This document shows, in pieces, positions 1 to 5,941 of a stretch of 6,338 nt of DNA (positions within the stretch are counted from its first letter, which is position 1; the number at the start of each line of letters is the position of its first letter). A program made the translations under genes and the position numbers. This DNA comes from Actinomycetota bacterium (lineage in GTDB: Bacteria; Actinomycetota; Actinomycetes; Nanopelagicales; Nanopelagicaceae), in the NCBI GenBank assembly GCA_009705185.1, contig WLCS01000061.1, positions 1 to 6,338 on the forward strand, given 5' to 3'. The notes under the pieces are model-generated. The model saw nothing but the letters and a program-made list of their open reading frames with translations, searched no databases and had not been told where the DNA came from.

Positions 1-510
1 AATTTCGGTGAGAATCGCAACGAAGAAGGTGTTGAAAAATCTTCTATCGTTGCTGGCAGGTGGCACTATCAGGGAGAAATTCAAAGTAGAAAGCTACGAG
101 ATATTTCAGGGTGGGCAGATGTCATTCATTCGCTCGATGAATTAAGTCACGCAAAGAAATTAGCAAGTGTGCTGACAAAAGAGATTGATGTATTTATTCA
201 ACTTTCACTCGACGGCGATCCTGCGCGAGGGGGAGTCTCGGCGGATAACCTCTCTCATCTTGCTGAGGAAATTTCGGCTCTGAACCACATCAATATTCTG
301 GGCCTGATGTGCGTTCTACCTCTTGGCGTCGAACCCAAGGTGGGGTTTACCAAAGTTGCTGAGATACATCGCGATTTCCAAAAGGCCTTTCCCAATGCTT
401 CATACCTTTCGGCTGGCATGTCCGGTGACTTTGAAATAGCTGTTGATTGCGGTGCGACACACATCAGAGTCGGCAGCCAAATCCTCGGTCCGCGTAGCAC
501 CCACGGGTAA
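1..510 (+). CDS. YggS/YlmE-family PLP-binding protein (PLPBP), 5'-truncated
   Basis: Open reading frame that is already open at base 1 and ends at TAA 508-510, giving 169 residues of the C-terminal part. It shows the signatures of the YggS/PROSC family: FGEN at residues 2-5 (the family's FGENxxQE stretch), WHYQGEIQSRK (family WHFIGxLQxNK), VIHSLDE, ILGLMCVLPLG (family GLM motif), and the phosphate-binding C-terminus SAGMSGDFEIAVDCGATHIRVG. The family folds as an alanine-racemase-like TIM barrel, binds pyridoxal 5'-phosphate, has no established catalytic activity, and is involved in vitamin B6 and amino-acid homeostasis. The PLP lysine lies upstream of the window and cannot be checked. In Actinobacteria and Firmicutes this gene sits between ftsZ and sepF, and here sepF follows nine bases later. 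The GTG at 169 is internal, not a start, because homology continues upstream of it. The family call is firm; the physiological role is general to the family. Confidence 0.93.
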   Translation, partial: NFGENRNEEGVEKSSIVAGRWHYQGEIQSRKLRDISGWADVIHSLDELSHAKKLASVLTKEIDVFIQLSLDGDPARGGVSADNLSHLAEEISALNHINILGLMCVLPLGVEPKVGFTKVAEIHRDFQKAFPNASYLSAGMSGDFEIAVDCGATHIRVGSQILGPRSTHG

Positions 511-519
511 CCTAGTCAC

Positions 520-975
520 ATGTCAGCACTCAATAAAATGATGGGCTTCCTTGGCCTCGTCGATACAGATGAAGAGACCACAGTTGCAGAAGTACCTTCG
601 CGTCAAGTTGCATCACGTCCACAACGTGAACGCACAGGCGTGACAGTTCTTGGATCACATGCAGCGACTCAACCAGCAATGATTGAAGAGCCAGCATCTT
701 CTTACAACATTATTACTTTGCAACCTCGTTCATATTCAGAAGCACGCAAAGTCGGAGAGTATTACCGTGAAGGAAATCCAGTCATCATTAATCTTGATGA
801 TATGGAAGAGAGCGAACGCAAGCGCCTCGTTGACTTTGCAAGCGGACTTGTTTTCGGTCTTCATGGTCGTATCGAGCGCATCAGTTTGAAAGTTTTCTTG
901 CTATCGCCAGCAAATGTCAGCGTAAGCAATGAAGATAAAACAGCTGCGCAAGCAACATTCTTCAACCAGAGCTGA
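520..975 (+). CDS. sepF: Cell division protein SepF
   Basis: 151-residue protein, a usual length for actinobacterial SepF. The N-terminus (MSALNKMMGFLGLVD, residues 1-15) is the amphipathic membrane-binding helix, followed by an acidic and then polar linker (about 16-60). The conserved SepF domain (DUF552) spans about 62-140, with VIINLDDME, ERKRLVDFASGLVFGLHG and ISLKVFLLSPANV closely matching the family. SepF forms dimers or polymers that bind the FtsZ C-terminal tail and anchor the Z-ring to the membrane; it is the main FtsZ membrane anchor in Actinobacteria, which lack FtsA. The ATG at 520 is chosen because it retains the amphipathic helix; ATG 538 would cut it. The ribosome-binding site is weak (GGG at 505-507), so translation may be coupled to the preceding gene, which ends nine bases earlier. 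It is followed by yggT after eleven bases. Confidence 0.96.
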   Translation: MSALNKMMGFLGLVDTDEETTVAEVPSRQVASRPQRERTGVTVLGSHAATQPAMIEEPASSYNIITLQPRSYSEARKVGEYYREGNPVIINLDDMEESERKRLVDFASGLVFGLHGRIERISLKVFLLSPANVSVSNEDKTAAQATFFNQS

Positions 976-986
976 AGTAATTTTTC

Positions 987-1268
987 GTGATTACCTCAAT
1001 CCTCATTCAATTACTTGGGCTATTTAAGTTAGCTCTCTTTGCTCGAATCATTATTGATTACGTTCGTATGTTTGCACGCAATTGGCGTCCCAATGCGATT
1101 CTGTTGCCGTTGATCGAGTTTATTTATGCAATAACAGATCCACCAATGAAGTTTGTACAGCGCTTTGTGCCACCTCTACGTTTAGGCGGGGTCGCACTCG
1201 ATCTTTCATTTATCGTTCTGCTTATTGCAATTAACCTTCTACAAGGTGCAATCCGCGTATTGCTCTAA
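987..1268 (+). CDS. YggT-family small integral membrane protein
   Basis: 93-residue hydrophobic protein with two predicted membrane segments (about residues 3-24 and 70-92) and a central loop. The central section ITDPPMKFVQRFVPPLRLGGVALDLS is typical of the YggT family (family pattern TDPxxxxxRRxxPPxGGxDLS). The molecular function is unknown; in Actinobacteria and Firmicutes the gene sits directly after sepF in the division cluster, and roles in division or osmotic tolerance have been proposed. The start is GTG 987, with GAAG at 974-977 as the ribosome-binding site; this overlaps the sepF stop codon (973-975), so translation is probably coupled. The stop TAA 1266-1268 overlaps the convergent ileS stop by three bases. 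No divIVA gene follows, although it is the usual next gene in many actinobacteria. Confidence 0.9.
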   Translation: MITSILIQLLGLFKLALFARIIIDYVRMFARNWRPNAILLPLIEFIYAITDPPMKFVQRFVPPLRLGGVALDLSFIVLLIAINLLQGAIRVLL

Positions 1269-4200
1269 GCCTTAGCTAGAACGATATTTACCCCAAGCTC
1301 ACTCTCAACTTCTACAACAGATGAATCCTCAGTCATAGATAACGCGAGCACCTCTTCAGAGATATGCGCGATATGTGCGTTGATAGTGGCTACTAATTCT
1401 GCAGGTGCACTCCAGCGGATATGAATGCGATCTGAAATATCAAAACCATCGCTCTTGCGACGTTCTTGAATAAGTCTGATGACTTCGCGTATCTGTCCTG
1501 ACGCAATCAGTTCAGGAGAGAGGGCAAGATCCAGCGCGACGCTCTCACCATCGTGACTTGAAACCATCCAGCCACTCTTTGGAACTTCAGTGATTACTAA
1601 GTCATCGAGTGCTATTTCAAATTCACCCACAGAGGTTGAACCGCTTGCACGCAAAGTGCGAACAAGTTCAGGTGCGTTGGCCGCTGAAATTAGTTTCGCT
1701 ACATCTTGAACAGCTTTGCCATATTTTGCGCCCAGAGATTTGAAGTTTGCCTTCACGGAAACATCAACGAGATCTCCATCTGCATCGGCAATATCCTCAA
1801 GGTCAATCACATTGAGTTCATCTGAGATCTGTTCTTTCATATCTGCCGGTAATTCTGACCAGCCTTGTGCAGAGATAAGCGCGCGCTGCAATGGTTGACG
1901 AATTTTGATTCCAGACTCTGCGCGTGCTGCGCGACCTAGTTCAACAACGCGTCGAGTCATAGCAACGTGAGCATTGAGTCCACGATTAATAAGAGATGCA
2001 TCTGAAACAGGGAAGTCCGTCAGGTGAACCGACTCTGCTGCATGCGGATCGGCAACCTTTACTAATTCCTGCCAGGTGTGTTCTGCAATAAATGGAACCA
2101 TAGGTGCCAATAGTTGAGTCAGAGTGACTAGACATTCGTGGAGAGTTGAGAGCGCTGCAACGTCACCTTCCCAGAATCTGCGGCGGGAGCGACGTACATA
2201 CCAATTTGAAAGGTCATCAATGAAGCGAGCTAGAACTTTTCCGGCAGTCTGCGAATCAAACTCTGAATACGCCTGATCAACTTCTGCGATCAGCGCATTG
2301 AGTTCGCTCACGATCCAGCGATCCATCAATGGACGTTCTGCTATCGCTGGGCTCTGCGACAAATCAAAATTTGATGCTTGAGCATAGAGTGCATGAAAAG
2401 AAATGGTGTTCCAGTAGGTAAGCAATGTTTTGCGAACAACGTCAGAGATTGCATCGTGGCCAACGCGTCGCGCAGACCAAGGAGATCCCGCGGCCAACAT
2501 GTACCAGCGCACTGCATCTGCACCGTGCTGATCCATGAGTGAGATTGGTTCTAATACATTTCCAAGATGCTTACTCATCTTGCGACCATCTTTATCAAGG
2601 ATGTGCCCAAGACAGAGAACGCTCTTATATGAACTCTGATCAAAAACAAGAGTTCCAATAGTCATCAAGGTATAAAACCAACCACGCGTCTGATCGATTG
2701 CTTCGCAGATGAAGTCAGCAGGGTAGGCAGCCTTGAATTTCTCAACTGAACCTTCCTTGTGCGGATATCCCCATTGAGCAAACGGCATTGCGCCAGAGTC
2801 ATACCAGCAGTCAATGACTTCAGGAACGCGATTCATGGTGGCAGAACATTCTGCGCACGCAAATGAAATGTCATCGACGAATGGGCGATGCGGATCTAAG
2901 TTGCTGAGCTCTTGACCTGCGAGTGCTCCTAATTCCTTTAATGAATCAACACAGACTTCATGTTTGTTTTCACAGCGCCAGATAGGAAGCGGAGTTCCCC
3001 AATAGCGGTTACGAGATAGCGCCCAGTCAATATTGTTATTCAGCCAATCACCGTAGCGCCCAGTCTTAATTGTTTCAGGGTGCCAATCGGTCTTTTGATT
3101 TTCACGGATGAGTTCATCTTTGATCGATGTAGTGCGGATGTACCACGATGGTTGCGCGTAATAGATCAACGCTGTGTGACAGCGCCAGCAATGTGGGTAT
3201 TCGTGTTCATATGGTTGGTGCTTGTAGAGAGCTCCGCTGGCTTTAAGTTCTTTTACAAGTGGCTTATCTGCATCTTTAAAGAACATCCCTCCAACAACAG
3301 GTACATCGGTTAGAAATGTTCCATCGGGCGCAATTGGATTTACGACTGGTAAGCCGTAAGAGCGGCAGACCTGCAAGTCATCTGCACCAAATGCAGGGGA
3401 CTGGTGAACAAGTCCGGTTCCATCCTCTGTTGTCACATAGGTTGCTAGGACAACGAAATGTGAATCCGGAATTTCAATGTAATCAAAGGGGCGTTTGTAA
3501 GTGACGCGCTCCAAATCTTTTCCTAGATAAGTCTTGAGAATCTTATGTTCGCCGCCCACTTTAGCCAGAAGAGGTTCTGCGACCAGTAAGACTTCACTCT
3601 GCTCTTCAACTGTTGTTTGCACTGCTACGTAATTAACATCGGGGTGCACTGCGATAGCAGTATTAGATACAAGTGTCCACGGAGTTGTTGTCCATACGAG
3701 AAGTGATGCCTCTAAATCTGCGAGCTCTCCTGAAGTAACAGGGAATCGAACAAAGACTGATGGATCTACAACTGTTTCGTACCCTTGTGAAAGTTCGTGA
3801 TCGGAGAGTCCAGTGCCACATCGCGGACAATATGGCGCAACGCGATGATCTTGAACAAGCAGACCTTTCTTCCAAATTTCTTTTAAGCTCCACCATACGG
3901 ATTCAACATATTCAGGCGCCATGGTCCAATATGCCTGATCGAAATCAACCCAGAAGCCCATGCGCTCTGTCATGGTTGAAAACGCATCTACGTGTCGAGT
4001 GACAGATTCGCGGCACTTCTCATTAAATGGTGCGATGCCGTACTTTTCAATATCGCCTTTACCTGTAAATCCAAGTTCTTTCTCAACGGCAATTTCAACG
4101 GGTAGTCCGTGACAATCCCAACCAGCTTTACGAGTTACATACTTTCCCTTCATCGTTTGAAAACGAGGGAACACATCTTTAAATACGCGCGCTTCGATGT

Positions 4201-4381
4201 GGTGCGTTCCGGGCATTCCATTTGCAGTGGGTGGACCTTCATAAAATGTCCATGGGGTTGCATGAGAACGAGATTCAGTGCTCTTTTCGAAGATTTTATT
4301 GTTCTGCCAAAATTCCAAAATTGAACGTTCCATCGCAGGAAGATCAATCTGTGCGCTAATCGCGCGAAATGGTGATGACAT
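1265..4381 (-). CDS. ileS: Isoleucyl-tRNA synthetase, IleRS2-like type
   Basis: Complete 1038-residue class Ia aminoacyl-tRNA synthetase that charges tRNA-Ile in the cytoplasm. The Rossmann signature is PPTANGMPGTHH; the usual HxGH is replaced by G58-T-H60-H61. The CP1 editing domain (about 190-390) has WTTTPWTLVSN at 230-240 and GTGLVHQSPAFGADD at 321-335. CxxC pairs at 185/188, 398/401 and 509/512, plus C470/C477, look like zinc knuckles in the inserted domains. WYDSGAMPFAQWG lies at 526-538 and KMSKH, the second catalytic signature, at 601-605. The anticodon-binding region starts near DRWIVSELN (687-695). No cysteine occurs after residue 750, so the C-terminal zinc domain of IleRS1 enzymes is absent; this and the GxHH motif indicate IleRS2. 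The N-terminal half resembles Streptomyces IleRS as recalled. Start ATG 4379-4381, with GGGGGA (4393-4388) as ribosome-binding site; stop TAG 1267-1265. It is preceded by a T-box leader and divergent from the dksA-type gene. Confidence 0.98.
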   Translation of the reverse strand: MSSPFRAISAQIDLPAMERSILEFWQNNKIFEKSTESRSHATPWTFYEGPPTANGMPGTHHIEARVFKDVFPRFQTMKGKYVTRKAGWDCHGLPVEIAVEKELGFTGKGDIEKYGIAPFNEKCRESVTRHVDAFSTMTERMGFWVDFDQAYWTMAPEYVESVWWSLKEIWKKGLLVQDHRVAPYCPRCGTGLSDHELSQGYETVVDPSVFVRFPVTSGELADLEASLLVWTTTPWTLVSNTAIAVHPDVNYVAVQTTVEEQSEVLLVAEPLLAKVGGEHKILKTYLGKDLERVTYKRPFDYIEIPDSHFVVLATYVTTEDGTGLVHQSPAFGADDLQVCRSYGLPVVNPIAPDGTFLTDVPVVGGMFFKDADKPLVKELKASGALYKHQPYEHEYPHCWRCHTALIYYAQPSWYIRTTSIKDELIRENQKTDWHPETIKTGRYGDWLNNNIDWALSRNRYWGTPLPIWRCENKHEVCVDSLKELGALAGQELSNLDPHRPFVDDISFACAECSATMNRVPEVIDCWYDSGAMPFAQWGYPHKEGSVEKFKAAYPADFICEAIDQTRGWFYTLMTIGTLVFDQSSYKSVLCLGHILDKDGRKMSKHLGNVLEPISLMDQHGADAVRWYMLAAGSPWSARRVGHDAISDVVRKTLLTYWNTISFHALYAQASNFDLSQSPAIAERPLMDRWIVSELNALIAEVDQAYSEFDSQTAGKVLARFIDDLSNWYVRRSRRRFWEGDVAALSTLHECLVTLTQLLAPMVPFIAEHTWQELVKVADPHAAESVHLTDFPVSDASLINRGLNAHVAMTRRVVELGRAARAESGIKIRQPLQRALISAQGWSELPADMKEQISDELNVIDLEDIADADGDLVDVSVKANFKSLGAKYGKAVQDVAKLISAANAPELVRTLRASGSTSVGEFEIALDDLVITEVPKSGWMVSSHDGESVALDLALSPELIASGQIREVIRLIQERRKSDGFDISDRIHIRWSAPAELVATINAHIAHISEEVLALSMTEDSSVVEVESELGVNIVLAKA

Positions 4382-4569
4382 AAAAAATCCCCCAAGAAGT
4401 TAATAACTCTTGGAGGGACGAACTTCGTAAACGATGTTCGCGGTACCACCCGCCTTATATGTATCCGCTGGTGCGGCTACATACCTCTTTATTTACTTGC
4501 CACGGCTGGTTCTACCCCGGCTCACAATTTCAACCGGATCTTCCAGCGTGCTCCCGAGGTGATGGCCTC
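4382..4569 (-). promoter_or_regulatory. T-box riboswitch leader of ileS, ultrashort Stem I, probably translational
   Basis: Read on the minus strand. (a) Specifier hairpin 4569-4556: stem GAGG/CCUC, loop CCAUCA, with the isoleucine codon AUC at 4563-4561 followed by A. (b) A long stem, 4550-4543 with 4509-4501, containing an inner hairpin 4537-4532/4522-4517. (c) Stem III, 4483-4458, with a CCGC/GCGG top and loop ACCA. (d) The conserved T-box GGGUGGUACCGCG at 4451-4439; UGGU (4448-4445) can pair with the ACCA end of uncharged tRNA-Ile, whose discriminator base is A. (e) An antisequestrator pairing GCGAAC (4441-4436) with GUUCGU (4423-4418) and GGG (4451-4449) with CCC (4417-4415). (f) The competing sequestrator at 4416-4389. 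Short-Stem-I ileS T-boxes acting on translation are known in Actinobacteria. Expected behaviour: uncharged tRNA-Ile stabilises the antisequestrator and frees the ribosome-binding site. The exact 5' end is not determined. Confidence 0.93.
4389..4416 (-). promoter_or_regulatory. Sequestrator hairpin covering the ileS ribosome-binding site
   Basis: On the minus strand CCUCCAAGA (4416-4408) pairs with UCUUGGGGG (4397-4389), with one U-G wobble. A further GUU/AAC pairing, one bulged U (4398) and a three-base loop make a hairpin of about 12 pairs. Its 3' arm is the purine-rich ileS ribosome-binding site (GGGGGA, 4393-4388), seven bases from the ATG. The first two bases of its 5' arm (4416-4415) are also needed for the antisequestrator, so the two structures exclude each other. 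Six U residues (4387-4382) follow, so a weak terminator activity is also possible. Confidence 0.85.
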
Positions 4570-4665
4570 TTCAACGCACTTTTCGTACAAGGTATTACAG
4601 GTTCAGAGTCTAAACCATGCGTGGCAAAGTTGGTTACGCAGAGAAAAACGCATAAGGTGCGCGGC
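4570..4665. promoter_or_regulatory. Divergent promoter region between ileS leader and the dksA-type gene
   Basis: Both flanking transcription units must start in or near this stretch, since the ileS leader begins at about 4570-4605 on the minus strand and the zinc-finger gene at 4666 on the plus strand. The candidate boxes are weak. On the plus strand, TATTAC (4593-4598) with TTCAAC 17 bases upstream (4570-4575) could serve; that -35 box would lie at the edge of the ileS leader. On the minus strand TAGACT, just upstream of the leader, resembles a -10 box but has no good -35. The region is inferred from layout rather than from strong motifs. Confidence 0.4.
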
Positions 4666-5448
4666 GTGCCAGGAAAAAAAGTAGCTAAGAAACCAGCCAA
4701 GAAGGCTCCCGCTAAAAAAGCGCCTGCCAAAAAAGCTGCTCCAAAGAAGGTAGCGAAGAAAGCTCCTGCTAAGAAAGCTGCAGCGAAGAAGGTTGCGAAA
4801 AAAGCACCAGTGAAAAAAGCTCCTGCAAAGAAATCAATTCCTGTAAAGAAGGCTCCAGGTCGTCCCTTTCCATCCAAAGTAGGAAAGACAACTCTGACAG
4901 TTGATGAAAAATCACAGACTGTTTCTGTAGCAACAGTTGTTGCACCCACTGCTGCGCCAGTTGTTGAAGAGCGCCGACTAGTAATGCCGCCACCGCCACG
5001 TCCAGTAAAGAGTGGCAAAAAGATTGCACCGCTGAAACCAATTAAGGCAGCACCTACTCCAGTTGTTGCAGCAGAAGGTGAAGCACCATGGACTGCAGCA
5101 GAACTTAAAGCGATTAAAGTTGAGATTTCACAAGATCTTGAAAGATTGCGTAAAGAGTTGGCCACAGTTGAAGCTGAGATGGATGATCTCATTGCAGATT
5201 CTGGTGAGGGTGCTGGAGATGACCAAGCTGATTCTGGAACTAAAACTTTTGAACGCGAACACGAAATGTCACTTGTTATTAATGCGCGTGACATGGTGCT
5301 TCAGACTGAAAGAGCTCTTGAGCGCATTGAGAATAAAACTTATGGATTCTGCGAAGATTGCGGATCTGCAATTGGTAAAGCACGTCTACAAGTATTTCCG
5401 CGCGCAACCTTGTGCATGATTTGCAAGCAGAAAGAAGAGCGGCGCTAA
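4666..5448 (+). CDS. DksA/TraR-type zinc-finger protein with H1-like Lys/Ala/Pro N-terminal tail
   Basis: 260 residues from GTG 4666, chosen because AAGG (4654-4657) lies eight bases upstream and the protein then begins directly with the basic tail; GTG 4657 and GTG 4621 are in-frame alternatives. The frame is open back to 4459, but that part is antisense to the ileS T-box and is not credible coding sequence. Residues 4-74 are a lysine/alanine/proline tail of repeated AKKAP/AKKVA units, as in histone H1 and the tail of actinobacterial HU. A Pro/Val-rich linker with PPPPRP follows (about 75-140), then a predicted coiled coil (about 142-180) and an acidic Gly/Asp stretch (178-191). The C-terminal zinc finger has C229-x2-C232 and C250-x2-C253 in the context YGFCEDCGSAI and LCMIC. 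DksA/TraR proteins enter the RNA polymerase secondary channel. The tail suggests DNA or nucleoid binding (inference). Probably co-transcribed with lspA, one base downstream. Confidence 0.9.
   Translation: MPGKKVAKKPAKKAPAKKAPAKKAAPKKVAKKAPAKKAAAKKVAKKAPVKKAPAKKSIPVKKAPGRPFPSKVGKTTLTVDEKSQTVSVATVVAPTAAPVVEERRLVMPPPPRPVKSGKKIAPLKPIKAAPTPVVAAEGEAPWTAAELKAIKVEISQDLERLRKELATVEAEMDDLIADSGEGAGDDQADSGTKTFEREHEMSLVINARDMVLQTERALERIENKTYGFCEDCGSAIGKARLQVFPRATLCMICKQKEERR
4672..4878 (+). repeat. Degenerate in-frame repeats encoding the AKKAP-type basic tail
   Basis: Imperfect 15-base units dominated by AAG/AAA, GCT/GCA and CCA/CCT codons encode PAKKA, PVKKA and AKKVA motifs. The reading frame is intact throughout and synonymous codons vary between units, which suggests protein-level selection on lysine and alanine content rather than a recent DNA tandem duplication. 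Tracts of this kind often vary in length between related strains. Confidence 0.75.
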
Positions 5449-5449
5449 C

Positions 5450-5935
5450 GTGCGCCACCGCACCATATCCGCACGATTGATATGGCTATCAGCTTGGTGT
5501 ATCTGGCTAGTTGATTTCGCATCAAAGCAATGGGCAGTATCGGCACTCAGCGCAACTCCCAGAAGAATTCTTGGAGATTTTCTGACCTTCACTCTTGTCA
5601 GAAATTCTGGAGCAGCATTTAGTTTTGCAACAGGACTTACTATTTTATTTGCCCTGCTATCTCTCGCTGTGGTCATTGCAATTACTTACTACTCATCTCG
5701 TATCTCTTCACGCGGATGGCAGTTAACGGCAGGACTGCTCTTAGGGGGAGTGCTGGGTAATCTCACTGATCGCATATTCCGCGAACCAGGATTTTTAAGT
5801 GGTCATGTAATCGATTGGATTCAAATTCCTCATTGGCCAGTGTTTAACTGCGCTGATTCAGCAATTGTCATCGCTGCGTTCTTGGCTTTTGTATTAACTG
5901 TGCGAAATATCCCGCCAATAACACCGGTAAGGTAG
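5450..5935 (+). CDS. lspA: Lipoprotein signal peptidase (signal peptidase II)
   Basis: 161-residue membrane aspartyl protease, normal length for the family. It cleaves the signal peptide of diacylglyceryl-modified prolipoproteins just before the lipidated cysteine, in the cytoplasmic membrane. Four membrane segments are visible at about residues 9-30, 62-82, 90-104 and 132-151. Family motifs are D22 and K26 (VDFASKQWAV), RNSGAAFS (51-58), GNLTDR with N104, D107 and R108, GHVID with D122, and FNCADSAI with D136. By comparison with characterised LspA, D122 and D136 are the catalytic pair. The start is GTG 5450, one base after the stop of the zinc-finger gene; the ribosome-binding site is a purine-rich AAGAAGAG near 5432-5439, so coupling with the upstream gene is likely. 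The stop TAG (5933-5935) overlaps the ribosome-binding site of the next gene. Confidence 0.97.
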   Translation: MRHRTISARLIWLSAWCIWLVDFASKQWAVSALSATPRRILGDFLTFTLVRNSGAAFSFATGLTILFALLSLAVVIAITYYSSRISSRGWQLTAGLLLGGVLGNLTDRIFREPGFLSGHVIDWIQIPHWPVFNCADSAIVIAAFLAFVLTVRNIPPITPVR

Positions 5936-5941
5936 GCGCTG

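Noticed and set aside
169..510. A short complete gene starting at GTG 169
   Set aside because: YggS-family homology (FGEN, WHYQGEIQSRK) continues upstream in the same frame to base 1, so this is the end of a truncated longer gene.
3080..3504. Two plus-strand ORFs of about 60-77 codons inside ileS
   Set aside because: They are antisense to conserved IleRS coding sequence, with no recognisable domain and no convincing ribosome-binding site.
4459..4665. N-terminal extension of the zinc-finger protein frame up to an ATG at 4459
   Set aside because: This stretch is the complement of the ileS T-box, including the Stem III and specifier hairpins. Its translation (Cys/Trp-rich, no homology) does not fit the downstream tail, and a well-spaced ribosome-binding site supports GTG 4666.
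4672..4878. Tandem DNA repeat or CRISPR-like array
   Set aside because: The units are imperfect, contiguous, in frame and without unique spacers. They are explained by coding for a basic protein tail.
4530..5294. 254-codon minus-strand ORF opposite the zinc-finger gene
   Set aside because: It is the antisense of the Lys/Ala repeat region, giving low-complexity Phe/Ala/Gly-rich protein. It has no family motif and overlaps the T-box leader.
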